Shown here in pieces: positions 51,781-60,124 of a stretch of 64,000 nucleotides of DNA. Both the position numbers and the translations under genes were made by a program. The notes beneath the pieces are model-generated. The model saw only the letters and a list, made by a program, of their open reading frames with translations. It did no database searches and was not told the origin of the DNA. Numbering within the stretch: the first letter of the stretch is position 1; each line of letters starts with the position of its first letter. The DNA comes from Elusimicrobiota bacterium (lineage in GTDB: Bacteria > Elusimicrobiota > Elusimicrobia > UBA1565): NCBI GenBank assembly GCA_041660925.1, contig JBAZVI010000006.1, positions 1 through 64,000 on the forward strand, written 5' to 3'.

Positions 51781-52826
51781 CCGCCCCCGCGCGCATGCAG
51801 GCCGTCATCTTCCGCGGCCCCAAAAGCATCCATCTCGAGGAGGTCCCCGTCCCGAAGCCCGGGCCCGGGGAGGTCCTGCTCAAGGTGGGCGCCGCGCTGA
51901 CCTGCGGCACCGACTTCAAGGCCTACCGGCAGGGGCACAAGGTCCTGCTCGGCGACGGGCCCGCCCCCTTCGGCCACGAGTTCGCGGGCACCGTCGTCGC
52001 CGTCGGGCTCGGCGTGACCGGCGTCCGGCCGGGGCAGCGCGTCGTCGCCGCGAACTCGGCGCCCTGCGAGGGCTGCTTCTTCTGCGCCAAGGGCCAGCCC
52101 CAGCTCTGCGAGGACCTCAAGCTCCACAACGGCGGCTACGCGCAGTACAACCTCGTGCCGGCCCACATCGTCCGACACAACCTCCACCCCCTCGCCGACT
52201 CGGTCGATTTCAAGACCGCCGCCTTGAGCGAGCCCCTCGCCTGCGCGCTCCACGCCGTCGACGTCATGGGCGTGCGCGGCGGCGAGAACGCCGCCATCCT
52301 CGGCTCCGGCATCATGTCCATGCTGCTCACCGGCGCGCTCAAGGCGCGCGGGGCCCGCGTGCTCGTCGTCGGCCGGACCCCCGCGAAGCTCGAGCGGGCG
52401 CTCGAGGCCGGCGCCGACCGCGTCGCGAGTTCGCTCAAGACGGACCCCGTCGCCGCCGCCCGCGACTTCGCCGGCGGCCATGGTCCCGACTGCGTCTTCG
52501 AAGCGGTCGGCAGCGCCGAGACCTGGACCACCGCGGTCTCGATGGTGAGGATCGGCGGCCGCGTCTGCCTCTACGGCGGCTGCGCGCAGGGCACGAAGGT
52601 CCCCATCGACGCCCACCGCATCCACTACGGCCAGATCTCGCTGCACGGCGTCTTCCATCACACGCCGAAGCACTTCCGCCAGGCCCTCGACCTGCTCACG
52701 GAGCGCAAGGTGGACTCCCGGCGCTTCATCGCCTCGGAGATCCGCCTCGACGAGGTCCCGTCCTACTTCGCGAAGATGCACGCGCAGTCGCCGCTGAAAG
52801 TGGCCGTCTTCCCCGGGGTGAGCTGA
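51777..52826 (+). CDS. Zinc-dependent medium-chain alcohol dehydrogenase (second of two)
   Basis: The 349-residue protein has the same fold as its upstream partner but clearly diverged: catalytic zinc region GAALTCGTDFKAY and FGHEFAGTVV, structural zinc PCEGCFFCAKGQPQLC, Rossmann AAILGSGIMSMLL. The pair may act on successive or related polyols, or form a heteromer. The stop shares its last base with the start of nusB. Confidence 0.88.
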   Translation: MTAPARMQAVIFRGPKSIHLEEVPVPKPGPGEVLLKVGAALTCGTDFKAYRQGHKVLLGDGPAPFGHEFAGTVVAVGLGVTGVRPGQRVVAANSAPCEGCFFCAKGQPQLCEDLKLHNGGYAQYNLVPAHIVRHNLHPLADSVDFKTAALSEPLACALHAVDVMGVRGGENAAILGSGIMSMLLTGALKARGARVLVVGRTPAKLERALEAGADRVASSLKTDPVAAARDFAGGHGPDCVFEAVGSAETWTTAVSMVRIGGRVCLYGGCAQGTKVPIDAHRIHYGQISLHGVFHHTPKHFRQALDLLTERKVDSRRFIASEIRLDEVPSYFAKMHAQSPLKVAVFPGVS

Positions 52827-53293
52827 TGGGACGCCGACGCCAAGCCCGCGAACTCGCGCTGCAGGCGCTCTACATCGCCGACTGCGCCCACGTACCGGCC
52901 GACGAGGCCTTCGACATCGTCAAGGTCGGCTGCGACCTCGACGAGAAGCACACCCTCTTCGCCCGCTCGCTCGCGGTCGGCACCGCCCTGCGCGGCACGG
53001 AGCTCGATGAACGCATCCAGAAGATCGCGGCCAACTGGGAGATCGCCCGCATGGCCTGCGTCGACCGCAACCTCCTGCGCATGGCGTCCTTCGAGCTGCT
53101 GCATCATCCCGACACGCCGGTCGGCGTCATCATCGACGAAGCGCTCGAGATCGCGAAGTCCTATTCGGGCGAGGACTCGGCGCGCTTTCTGAACGGCATC
53201 CTCGACAAGGTGAAGGACGCCCGCCCCAAGCCGACGGCTCCCGAAACCCCCGAAGAAGAGAAGAAGCGCGCGGAACGCCGTCGCAAAGCCTAA
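52826..53293 (+). CDS. nusB: Transcription antitermination factor NusB
   Basis: The 155-residue all-helical RNA-binding protein has the signature RRQARELALQALYIAD at the N-terminus. NWEIARMACVDRNLLRMASFEL and VIIDEALEIAKSYSGEDSARFLNGILDKV at the C-terminal half are the core NusB motifs. The final 20 residues are a charged Lys/Glu/Arg tail. It is coupled to the dehydrogenase pair by a 1-nt overlap. Repeat element B starts at its stop. Confidence 0.95.
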   Translation: MGRRRQARELALQALYIADCAHVPADEAFDIVKVGCDLDEKHTLFARSLAVGTALRGTELDERIQKIAANWEIARMACVDRNLLRMASFELLHHPDTPVGVIIDEALEIAKSYSGEDSARFLNGILDKVKDARPKPTAPETPEEEKKRAERRRKA

Positions 53294-53294
53294 G

Positions 53295-53606
53295 GAGACG
53301 CGCGGGGCTCGCCCCGCTCCCCGGCCGACGGGGACGCGGTCGGGCCGTGACGCGGCCCGCCGCTCAGGTCTCTCCCCTCGTCGATACAAGTGCCTCGGGG
53401 CTCCGACATGCCCCGCTGGCCGAGGAACGGGCCGCCCGCGCGCTCCTAGTGAAACGACGCCGCTCGGCGGCGCACCCGGGGGACGCCGTCCCCACCCCCT
53501 GGCGCCGGCGGCAAGGTCTGGTAGGCGGCGCGAGCGGTATTGCGCGGCGCGCCGCCTACGGATAGAAGAAAAAGGAAAACCCCCGGCCTTAAACGCAGAC
53601 CGGGGG
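53295..53606. repeat. Complex repeat element, copy B (behind nusB)
   Basis: It has the same block order as copy A at 41599-42010: an imperfect ~30-bp inverted repeat (53295-53326 / 53418-53445) around a loop with GCTCAGGTCTC and ATGCCCCG motifs shared with A, a 37-nt block identical to A (53520-53556), a 21-nt A-rich block identical to A (53558-53578), and a terminator stem with different sequence (53580-53606). Both copies follow a + strand housekeeping gene and face a low-GC - strand gene. Sequence-divergent but structure-conserved arms suggest a folded element. Confidence 0.8.
53562..53606 (-). terminator. Rho-independent terminator facing the cassette gene
   Basis: CCCCCGG (53580-53586) pairs with CCGGGGG (53600-53606). 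On the - strand it is followed by TTTTCCTTTTTCTTC. Confidence 0.75.
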
Positions 53607-53631
53607 CCTCTTTATCAAACGCTGATTGGAT

Positions 53632-53706
53632 GTTTAACGCCTCGATGAGCCGCCGCGCACTACGGATTCCGCCCGCGTGCGCGGGCGGCTCCATCGGATG
53701 TTAGGC
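53632..53706 (-). other. Integron attC recombination site
   Basis: Read on the - strand: R'' GCCTAAC at 53706-53700 and R' GTTAAAC at 53638-53632, both matching the RYYYAAC / GTTRRRY consensus. Between them an imperfect inverted repeat (CGATGGAGCCGCC against GGCGGCTCATCG) has one extrahelical base, and there is a CGCCCGC/GCGGGCG inner hairpin. The site lies 37 nt after the stop of the - strand gene, the usual position. The 5' boundary of the cassette at 54511-54505 reads GTTAGGC, exactly complementary to R'', as expected if both came from one circular cassette. Confidence 0.85.
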
Positions 53707-54510
53707 GTCGTTTCGTGTTCTTGATCATCGGATAATACGAGCGTTAGTCGTTAAGCACGGTGTAGCAGAATAGGAGTTTCCTTCCATTTTTTAACAGCGT
53801 TGGCGGCACACGCTTTTCACCCCTCGACGTTTGGAGCGCCTTGATCTCAAGGGTGGCATTTGTGAGCTCCTTGTACTTGAGCGGAAAGACTAAGTGGATG
53901 TCGGTCGCTCGGTCGTACTCGCTGCTTATGTGGATACTAAAGATGCCGTCACGCATGCCGTATTCGTTGGCATATGGGTCAGGCACCGGTCCTCCAAACG
54001 TATATCCGCCGTTCCCATATGGCACCAGCTTTGTTTGACGGACGATGTAAGTGAATGTGGATGGTAAATATTCTTCTTCCCCAACTTTCAGCGAGACATC
54101 CTTCGGATCGAGCCGGACATCCAGTTCGACGGGAGGGCCTCGTCTCCATACTCGCGCAAACGTTAATATCGCTTCTACATTCTCCTCACTATTATCCCGA
54201 CTTTTCGCCATGGTCCGTCTAATAATTCCAGGCGGCCAAGGAATAACAGGCAGCGGGACGACCGGGCTAAAAAACAGCGTTTCACTGATTACCGGGCGCA
54301 GCAATCTAATCGTCAGAGGAGGATCTTTTACCCACATTAGGTCGCTATTGCCATATGGGAATTCGTTTATCCCTGTATTGGGGTCCGGAGTTCCCAGGGT
54401 TCCAAGCTGCACCCCATGCTGGGTTTGAATGAACGCTGCGCAGCCGCATTGACTAGCGACGAGGGCAACTGCGATGGTCGACCTGAAAAGTTTGAGCATA
54501 GAACGCCTAA
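53638..54510 (-). mobile_element. Single integron gene cassette (orphan; no integrase in view)
   Basis: This 873-bp unit is bounded by G^TTAGGC (5' end, - strand 54511/54510) and G^TTAAAC (3' end, 53638/53637), with one gene and one attC. Base composition is far less GC-rich than neighbouring DNA. No intI gene and no second attC were seen in the window, so it is either a remote part of an array-less (CALIN-type) insertion or a secondary-site insertion. Confidence 0.8.
53744..54499 (-). CDS. Cassette-encoded exported protein of unknown function
   Basis: The 251-residue product starts at ATG 54499, six bases after the cassette boundary, as usual for cassette genes; an earlier in-frame ATG at 54538 lies outside the cassette and is rejected. 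The N-terminus MLKLFRSTIAVALVASQCGC is an export signal with Cys near the cut, possibly a lipoprotein with a poor lipobox. The mature part is beta-rich (VELDVRLDPKDVSLKVG, TDIHLVFPLKYKELTNATLE) and has RRTMAKSRDNSEENVEAIL in the middle. No family recognised. Codon use is much less GC-biased than in flanking genes. Confidence 0.75.
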   Translation of the reverse strand: MLKLFRSTIAVALVASQCGCAAFIQTQHGVQLGTLGTPDPNTGINEFPYGNSDLMWVKDPPLTIRLLRPVISETLFFSPVVPLPVIPWPPGIIRRTMAKSRDNSEENVEAILTFARVWRRGPPVELDVRLDPKDVSLKVGEEEYLPSTFTYIVRQTKLVPYGNGGYTFGGPVPDPYANEYGMRDGIFSIHISSEYDRATDIHLVFPLKYKELTNATLEIKALQTSRGEKRVPPTLLKNGRKLLFCYTVLND

Positions 54511-54670
54511 CTATAGAGTAGACTGACCTGTATATCACGACCTGGAATCAATCATAGCATTCAAAATGTCAAATTAACATTACGCTATTTCACGCGGCAT
54601 CGCTGATATTTCAGGGCGAAAAGGCCGACCGGGCCGGTCTGACTCTTCCCCAACGGGGCTCGCCTTGCGC

Positions 54671-54676
54671 TATGAT
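54671..54676 (+). promoter_or_regulatory. Possible -10 box (TATGAT) of the cupin gene
   Basis: TATGAT lies 35 nt before ATG 54712; here a GGGGGAG ribosome site is present, so this transcript has a normal leader. Confidence 0.4.
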
Positions 54677-54711
54677 ATCCGGGCGCCGAGGTCCGCGCGC
54701 GGGGGAGCGAC

Positions 54712-55074
54712 ATGGCTCGATACATCGAGAAGCCGTCGGTCGTCGAGGCGGCGGGGAACAAGCCGAAGATCATCGAGGAGTACATCGGCCGGGTCAACAC
54801 CGGGACGACCCCCATCAGCGTGGCGCGCATGGTCAGCCCCGCGGGCTGGGAGGAGCCGGCGCAGGAGCCGCGCTTCGCCGAGTACACCATCGTCCTGAAG
54901 GGCATGCTCAAGGTCGAGACGAAGAAAGGCACCTATGAAGTCCGGGGCGGGCAGGCCGTCATGCTCGGGCCCGACGAGTGGGTCCGCTATTCGAGTCCGG
55001 AAAAGGACGGCGCCGAATACGTCTCCATCTGCCTTCCTGCTTTTTCCTACGAAACGGTCCGCCGCGCAAACTGA
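54712..55074 (+). CDS. Small cupin-domain protein
   Basis: The 120-residue single-domain cupin_2/EutQ-like beta-barrel has VARMVSPAGWEEPAQEPRFAEY (motif 1 region), VLKGMLKVETKKGTYEVRGG and VMLGPDEWVRYSSPE (motif 2 region). The usual His ligands of motif 1 are replaced (PAQEPRFAE), so metal binding is doubtful. Substrate unknown. Monocistronic with a terminator after it. Confidence 0.8.
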   Translation: MARYIEKPSVVEAAGNKPKIIEEYIGRVNTGTTPISVARMVSPAGWEEPAQEPRFAEYTIVLKGMLKVETKKGTYEVRGGQAVMLGPDEWVRYSSPEKDGAEYVSICLPAFSYETVRRAN

Positions 55075-55094
55075 GCACCGTCGCTGAAGACGAA

Positions 55095-55124
55095 GAGCCC
55101 CGGGCGGCAAGCCGCCCGGGGCTC
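55095..55124. terminator. Bidirectional terminator between cupin and DUF3332 genes
   Basis: A 14-bp perfect stem GAGCCCCGGGCGGC / GCCGCCCGGGGCTC separates convergent genes. Short T-runs lie on either side (CGTTTCT on +, TTCGTCTTC on -). Confidence 0.75.
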
Positions 55125-55145
55125 CGTTTCTCGAGGACGCGGCTC

Positions 55146-55661
55146 TTAGAGCTTCGCCTCGATCTCTTTTTGATTGTGGCGGGAGAGCTCCTTTCCGCTC
55201 GCGTCGGAGAGGATGATGTATTCCCCTTCGGTGCGGGCGTTCATGAGCACATTGCCCTGCCCGTCGCGCGCCACCATCCCGTTCGCCCCCTTCTCGAAGA
55301 CGAGGGTCCCGGTCGGGCGTCCAGCGATGAAGTTGTCCACGCGCAGGCGGCCGTTGTCGCGGTCGTACTTGAGCACGACCTGCTGATCGCCCTGCTGGAT
55401 CGACTTCGTCGATGCGGTGATCGGATTCTTCCCCGTCCAGAACTCGACGGAGTTGAAGATGATCGCGTCGCCGATGGTGGCGACGAAGTAGGCCGGGAGG
55501 ATCGCCAGGCCGAGGAAGGTCCCTTCGACCGCCCACTTGTTCTGGCTCACTTCGCCGTTCCACTTGTGCAGCTTCTTCGTCAGGTTGAACGGTCCGTAGC
55601 AGCCCGCGGTCACCGAGACGACCAGGGCCAGCGTCAACAGCACGCGGAGACTCTTCAACAT
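55146..55661 (-). CDS. DUF3332-family lipoprotein
   Basis: The 171-residue protein has a lipobox region VTAGC (Cys21), then CYGPFNLTKKLHKWNGEV, KWAVEGTFLGLAILPAYFV, a second hydrophobic stretch and a conserved C-terminal beta domain (GTLVFEKGANGMVARDGQG). This is the DUF3332 pattern of periplasmic lipoproteins of unknown role found in many Gram-negative bacteria. Confidence 0.85.
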   Translation of the reverse strand: MLKSLRVLLTLALVVSVTAGCYGPFNLTKKLHKWNGEVSQNKWAVEGTFLGLAILPAYFVATIGDAIIFNSVEFWTGKNPITASTKSIQQGDQQVVLKYDRDNGRLRVDNFIAGRPTGTLVFEKGANGMVARDGQGNVLMNARTEGEYIILSDASGKELSRHNQKEIEAKL

Positions 55662-55791
55662 CTGCGTCCACCTCTCTTTTTGCGGCGATGGCCGAAAGCC
55701 CGGCCTGCCACGACCTTATGAAGCTTCCCGGGGAGTGTCAATGGCATCGGTCAACCCCCGTCCGCCGGAGGCCGGGAGCGTTGAATTTTGG

Positions 55792-55797
55792 TAGATT
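55792..55797 (+). promoter_or_regulatory. -10-like box (TAGATT) of ligA
   Basis: It ends 6 nt before ATG 55804, with only CCCCCC between; leaderless pattern. Confidence 0.4.
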
Positions 55798-55803
55798 CCC
55801 CCC

Positions 55804-57804
55804 ATGAAGGACGCGAGCAGGGAGATCGAGGCTCTCCGTCAGGAGATCCGCGGACACGAGCGCCGCTACTACGTGCTCGAGGACCCCTCGGTCTCCGACG
55901 AGGAGTTCGACCGCCTCCTCGAACGCCTGCGCGCCCTCGAGGCCGCGCACCCCGAGTTCGCGAGCCCCGACTCCCCCACCCGACGCGTGGGCGGCGGGCT
56001 CTCGGCGCAGTTCAAGCCCATCCGCCACGCCGTCCCCATGCTCTCGCTCGACAACTCCTACAACGAGGCCGACATCCGCGCCTTCGACGAACGCGTGCGA
56101 AAGGGCCTCGGCCGCCCCCCCTCCGGCTACGCGCTCGAAGCCAAGATCGACGGGCTCTCCTGCGCGCTGGTCTATGAGGACGGCCGGCTCATCTGCGCGG
56201 CGACCCGCGGCGACGGAGAGACCGGCGAGGACGTCACCGCCAACGTCCGCACCATCCGCGCCATCCCGCTGACGCTCGCGCTGAAGACGCCTCCGAAGCT
56301 CCTCGAGGTGCGCGGCGAGGTCTACCTCGCGAAAAAGGACTTCGAACGCATCAACGAGCGGCTCAAGAAGGACGACCAGGAGCCCTTCGTGAACCCGCGC
56401 AACTGCGCCTCGGGCTCCCTGCGCCAGAAGGACCCCGCGGTCACCGCCGCGCGCCGCCTGCGCTTCTTCGCCCACTCCTTCGGCCGCGTGGAGGGCTTCG
56501 AGCCCCCCGCCTCCCACACCGCCTGGCTCGACTTCTGCGCCGAGGCCGGCTTCCCGGTCCCCTCCGTGCGCCGGCGCTGCGCGGACATCGACGAGGTCGT
56601 GGCCTTCTACCACGATTTCAAGGAGAAGCAGTTCGACCTCCCCTACGAGGTCGACGGCCTCGTCGCCAAGGTGGACCTGCGCGCCGAGCAGGCCGTGCTC
56701 GGCATGACCGCCCGCAGCCCCCGCTGGGCCGTCGCCTTCAAGTATCCCGGCCGCCAGGCCACGACGACCATCGAGGGCGTCACCTACTCGGTGGGCCGCA
56801 CCGGCGTCGTCACCCCGGTGGCCGACCTGCGCCCGGTCTTCCTCGCCGGGGTCACCATCTCCTCGGCGACCCTCCACAACTTCGAGGAGGTCGAGCGCCT
56901 CGACGCGCGCATCGGCGACACGGTCACCATCGAGCGCGCCGGAGAGGTCATCCCCAAGGTCGTGAAGGTCGTCGCCGAGCGCCGCACCGGCCGCGAGAAG
57001 CCCATCCGCCCGCCGCGGGAGTGTCCCGTCTGCGGCGGCACCGTGGTCCGGGAGGAGGAGTTCGTCGCCTGGCGCTGCATCAGTCCCTCCTGCCCCGCGC
57101 AGCTCAAGCGCGCGCTGCTCCACTTCGCCTCCCGCGACGGCCTCGACGTGCAGGGCCTGGGCGAGCAGGTCGTCGAGCAGCTCACGGCCAAGGGTCTCGT
57201 GAAGGACTTCGCCGGGCTCTTCGCCCTCAAGAAGGACGAGCTCCTCACCCTCGAGCTCTTCAAGGACAAGCGCGCCGAGAACCTCCTCTCCGAGCTCGAG
57301 AAGGCGAAGGCGAAGCCGCTCTCGCGCCTGCTCTTCGCGCTCGGCATCCGCCAGGTGGGCGAGAAGACCGCCCGCGATCTGGCCGCCCACTTCAAGACCC
57401 TCGCCGCCCTGCGGAAGGCCGGCGTCGAAGAGCTCACCGCCGTCCCCGAGATCGGCCCCATCATCGCCGACAGCGTGGCCGGCTTCTTCCGCCAGGAGGG
57501 CATCGGGGCGCTCCTCGAGCGCCTCGAAAAGGCCGGGCTGAACATGACGGAGCCGGAGACGGCCCCGCGCGCCGACGCCCCGCTCGCCGGCAAGACCTTC
57601 GTCTTCACCGGGGAGCTCGAGGCCATGCCCCGCGCCGACGCCGAGGAGAAGGTCCGCGCCCTCGGCGCGAAGACCTCCTCCTCGGTTTCGAAGAAGACCT
57701 CCTACGTCGTCGTCGGCCGCGAGCCGGGCTCGAAGGCGAAGAAGGCGGAGACGCTCGGCGTAACGGTGTTGGACGAGGCGGCTTTCTTGAAGCTCATCGC
57801 ATGA
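55804..57804 (+). CDS. ligA: NAD-dependent DNA ligase
   Basis: The 666-residue, full-length enzyme has domain Ia RRYYVLEDPSVSDEEFD and the adenylation motif EAKIDGLSCAL (Lys acceptor). DGLVAKVD and the OB-fold VGRTGVVTPVADL follow. The zinc finger has Cys in CPVCGG and CISPSCPAQ. Helix-hairpin-helix repeats follow, then a C-terminal BRCT (FVFTGELEAMPRADAE). It seals nicks in replication and repair. Confidence 0.97.
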   Translation: MKDASREIEALRQEIRGHERRYYVLEDPSVSDEEFDRLLERLRALEAAHPEFASPDSPTRRVGGGLSAQFKPIRHAVPMLSLDNSYNEADIRAFDERVRKGLGRPPSGYALEAKIDGLSCALVYEDGRLICAATRGDGETGEDVTANVRTIRAIPLTLALKTPPKLLEVRGEVYLAKKDFERINERLKKDDQEPFVNPRNCASGSLRQKDPAVTAARRLRFFAHSFGRVEGFEPPASHTAWLDFCAEAGFPVPSVRRRCADIDEVVAFYHDFKEKQFDLPYEVDGLVAKVDLRAEQAVLGMTARSPRWAVAFKYPGRQATTTIEGVTYSVGRTGVVTPVADLRPVFLAGVTISSATLHNFEEVERLDARIGDTVTIERAGEVIPKVVKVVAERRTGREKPIRPPRECPVCGGTVVREEEFVAWRCISPSCPAQLKRALLHFASRDGLDVQGLGEQVVEQLTAKGLVKDFAGLFALKKDELLTLELFKDKRAENLLSELEKAKAKPLSRLLFALGIRQVGEKTARDLAAHFKTLAALRKAGVEELTAVPEIGPIIADSVAGFFRQEGIGALLERLEKAGLNMTEPETAPRADAPLAGKTFVFTGELEAMPRADAEEKVRALGAKTSSSVSKKTSYVVVGREPGSKAKKAETLGVTVLDEAAFLKLIA

Positions 57805-57865
57805 GTGTGAACCAAAGATCCCCCTCCCCCTACCCCCTCCCGCAGGAAGGGGAGTTGAGGAAACT

Positions 57866-59404
57866 GTGAAGACGGCACTCCTTAGCGTCTCGGATCAGAC
57901 CGGGATTGTGGAGTTGGCCCTCGGCCTCTGCGAGCTGGGCTACCGCATCGTGAGCTCCGGCGGCACCGCCTCCGCGCTCAAGCAGGCCGAGATCATCGTC
58001 ACCGAGGTCCCCGCGCTCACCGGCGCCCCCGAGCTCCTCGGCGGCCGCGTGCGCCTGCTCCACCCCAAGCTCTTCGCCGGGATCCTGGCCGACGTGAAGG
58101 ACGCGAAGCACGTCCGCGACCTCGACCAGAACGACATCCCCGCCTTCGACCTCGTCGCGGTGAACCTCTATCCTCTCTCCGAGGTCCTCAAGAGCAACCT
58201 CCCGCAGGAGGACGCCCTCGACTTCCTCGACGTGGCCGGCTCCGCGCTCCTGCGCGCGGCCGCCCGCAACTTCCCGCGCGTCGTGACGCTCTGCGACCCG
58301 AAGGATTATCCCGGAGTCCTCGAGACCCTGCGCGAGGGCGAGGTGAGCCGCGAGCGGCGCCGCGCGCTGGCCGCCAAGGCCTTCTACGCCGTCTCCTACT
58401 ACGACTCGACCATCGCGCAGTTCCTGAGCACCGGGGCCGAGCTCCTCGGCGAGGAGATGGTCGTCGCCTTGAAGAAGGCCGCGGACTTCCCTTACGGGGA
58501 GAACCCGCACCAGCGCGGCGCCCTCTACACGCTGAGCGGAGCGCGGCCCTGGGGGCTCACCGCCGCGACGCTCGTGCACGGCCGCGCGCCCAACTTCAAC
58601 CACTACCTCGGCATGGACCTCGCCTGCGACATCGTCGGAGAGTTCCAGGACCGCGCCGCCTGCGCCATCGTGCGCCACTCGAACCCCGCCGGGGTGGCGG
58701 CGGCCGACCATCCCGGGGAGGCCGCCCGCCTCGCCTACCGCGCGGACCCGGCCGGCTGCACCGGCGGCGTGGCCGCCTTCAACCGCCCCGTCGACGAGGA
58801 CGCGGCGAAGGCGCTCGCCTCCGAGCACCTGGAGTGCATCGTCGCTCCCGACTTCAGCCGCCAGGCCCTCGAGCTCCTGCGCCCCAAGAAGGACCTGCGC
58901 CTGGTCTCGCTCCCCTCGCTGCTCCTCTTCCCCGAGGAGATCGACTTCAAGTCCGTCGCCGGCGGCCTGCTGGTGCAGGACAAGGACCTCCTCACGAGCC
59001 CGGCCGAGCGGCGCCCGGCGACCCGCCGGCGGCCCAACGACCTCGAGGCGGCCGCGCTCGACCTCGCCTGGAAGGTCGCCAAGCACACCCTCACCCATGC
59101 GGCGGTCATCGCGCGCGGGCCGGTCACGCTCGGCATCGCCGGCGGACAGACCGCGCGCCGCGACGCGGTGAAGCTCGCGCTGGCCAAGAGCTCCGAGCGC
59201 CACCCCATCGTCGCCCCGGAGCTGCCGATGGTCCTGGCCTCCGACGGGCCCCTGGGGCCCGCCCATGTGAAGGAAGCGGCCGCCGCCGGCATCAGCGCCC
59301 TCATCCAGCCCGGCGGCTCACCCGAGGACCGCGACACCGTCGCCCTCTGCGACGAGCACGGCCTGGCGATGCTCTTCACGGGCGTGCGCCACTACCGCCA
59401 CTGA
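57866..59404 (+). CDS. purH: Divergent bifunctional AICAR transformylase / IMP cyclohydrolase (PurH)
   Basis: The 512 residues are the normal length. The cyclohydrolase half has SVSDQTGIVELA, SSGGTASAL and GRVRLLHPKLFAGIL. The transformylase half has FPYGENPHQRGALY, RHSNPAGVA, GIAGGQTARRDAV, ALIQPGGSPEDRDTV and the C-terminal FTGVRHYRH. Several normally invariant residues differ: the Lys of the K-H-x-N-P catalytic pair is Arg (Arg270-His271), KTLHP reads RLLHP, KHVKSN reads KHTLTH (406-411) and SDAFFPF reads SDGPLGP. It catalyses the last two steps of IMP synthesis in other bacteria; here transformylase activity may be altered. GTG start with GGGGAGTTGAGG upstream. Confidence 0.88.
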   Translation: MKTALLSVSDQTGIVELALGLCELGYRIVSSGGTASALKQAEIIVTEVPALTGAPELLGGRVRLLHPKLFAGILADVKDAKHVRDLDQNDIPAFDLVAVNLYPLSEVLKSNLPQEDALDFLDVAGSALLRAAARNFPRVVTLCDPKDYPGVLETLREGEVSRERRRALAAKAFYAVSYYDSTIAQFLSTGAELLGEEMVVALKKAADFPYGENPHQRGALYTLSGARPWGLTAATLVHGRAPNFNHYLGMDLACDIVGEFQDRAACAIVRHSNPAGVAAADHPGEAARLAYRADPAGCTGGVAAFNRPVDEDAAKALASEHLECIVAPDFSRQALELLRPKKDLRLVSLPSLLLFPEEIDFKSVAGGLLVQDKDLLTSPAERRPATRRRPNDLEAAALDLAWKVAKHTLTHAAVIARGPVTLGIAGGQTARRDAVKLALAKSSERHPIVAPELPMVLASDGPLGPAHVKEAAAAGISALIQPGGSPEDRDTVALCDEHGLAMLFTGVRHYRH

Positions 59405-59571
59405 GTTTCCGGGGTCAGACGTCAACTTTCGCAACTTGTTCGAGCTATATAATGAGCCTGCCGGTCGTCGGGAAATGAGAAACCCATATAAATAAAGGAT
59501 TTCCCCTCTGGCACCGAAAGTTGCATAAGTTGTGGTGCCTGACGCCGGGGGGATGGGGAAGAGCGATTTAA
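59405..59571. repeat. Palindromic intergenic element (REP-like)
   Basis: The left part (59409-59438, CCGGGGTCAG...CAACTTTCGCAACTT) and the right part (about 59511-59550, read in complement CCGGCGTCAGGCACCACAACTT) form a long imperfect inverted repeat around GGGAAAT (59470-59476) / ATTTCCC (59499-59505). GTCAGGCACC-type ends recall repeats moved by REP-associated tyrosine transposases; that link is inference. No gene. Confidence 0.55.
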
Positions 59572-60078
59572 ATGAAGAATGAGAAGCCCTCTTTTGAGAT
59601 CCGCCTCTGCCGCGGCGACGCGGAGCGACGCGCCTGCGCCGAGATCATGGCGACGACGGACCCCTGGCTCACCCTCGGCCGCGACCTCGCCTTCTGCTAT
59701 GCGGCCCTGGAAGGTTCCGGGAAAGAGCTCTATGTCGCCGTCGACGACGGGAAGGTCCTCGGGCTCATCGCCCTGAACATGAAGGGCTCGCTGGTCGGCT
59801 ACATCCAGAGCGTCGCCGTGCGCGCCGACGCGCGCGGCCGGGGCGTGGGCCGCGCCCTCGTCGCCTACGCCGAGGAACGGGTCTTCTCCGAGGTCCCGAA
59901 CGTCTTCCTGCTCGTCTCCTCCTTCAACGCGGGGGCCCGGAAGCTCTACGAGGAACTCGGCTACTCCTTCGTGGGCGAGCTCAAGGATTTCGTCGTCGCC
60001 GGCCACTCCGAGAACCTCATGCGCAAGACCCTCGGCCCCCTGCGCGGCTACAAGCCCTCCCCCCGGCCTCCGTCGTAA
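59572..60078 (+). CDS. GNAT-family N-acetyltransferase
   Basis: The 168-residue GNAT fold has the acetyl-CoA motif VAVRADARGRGVGRALVAYAE, preceded by LIALNMKGSLVGYIQS and followed by NVFLLVSSFNAGARKLYEELGY and FVGELKDFVV. This is close to RimI-like enzymes in the motif A-B region, but the acceptor substrate is not evident. Confidence 0.85.
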   Translation: MKNEKPSFEIRLCRGDAERRACAEIMATTDPWLTLGRDLAFCYAALEGSGKELYVAVDDGKVLGLIALNMKGSLVGYIQSVAVRADARGRGVGRALVAYAEERVFSEVPNVFLLVSSFNAGARKLYEELGYSFVGELKDFVVAGHSENLMRKTLGPLRGYKPSPRPPS

Positions 60079-60124
60079 GTCACATCCGTCCGTACTTGAA
60101 TCCCCCCCGTCGGTCTTCCACCCT

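Noticed and set aside
53632..54511. A full chromosomal integron
   Set aside because: No integrase gene and only one attC are visible, so only a single orphan cassette is claimed.
54500..54538. Start of the cassette gene at ATG 54538
   Set aside because: It lies upstream of the G^TTAGGC cassette boundary and would add 13 residues before the export signal.
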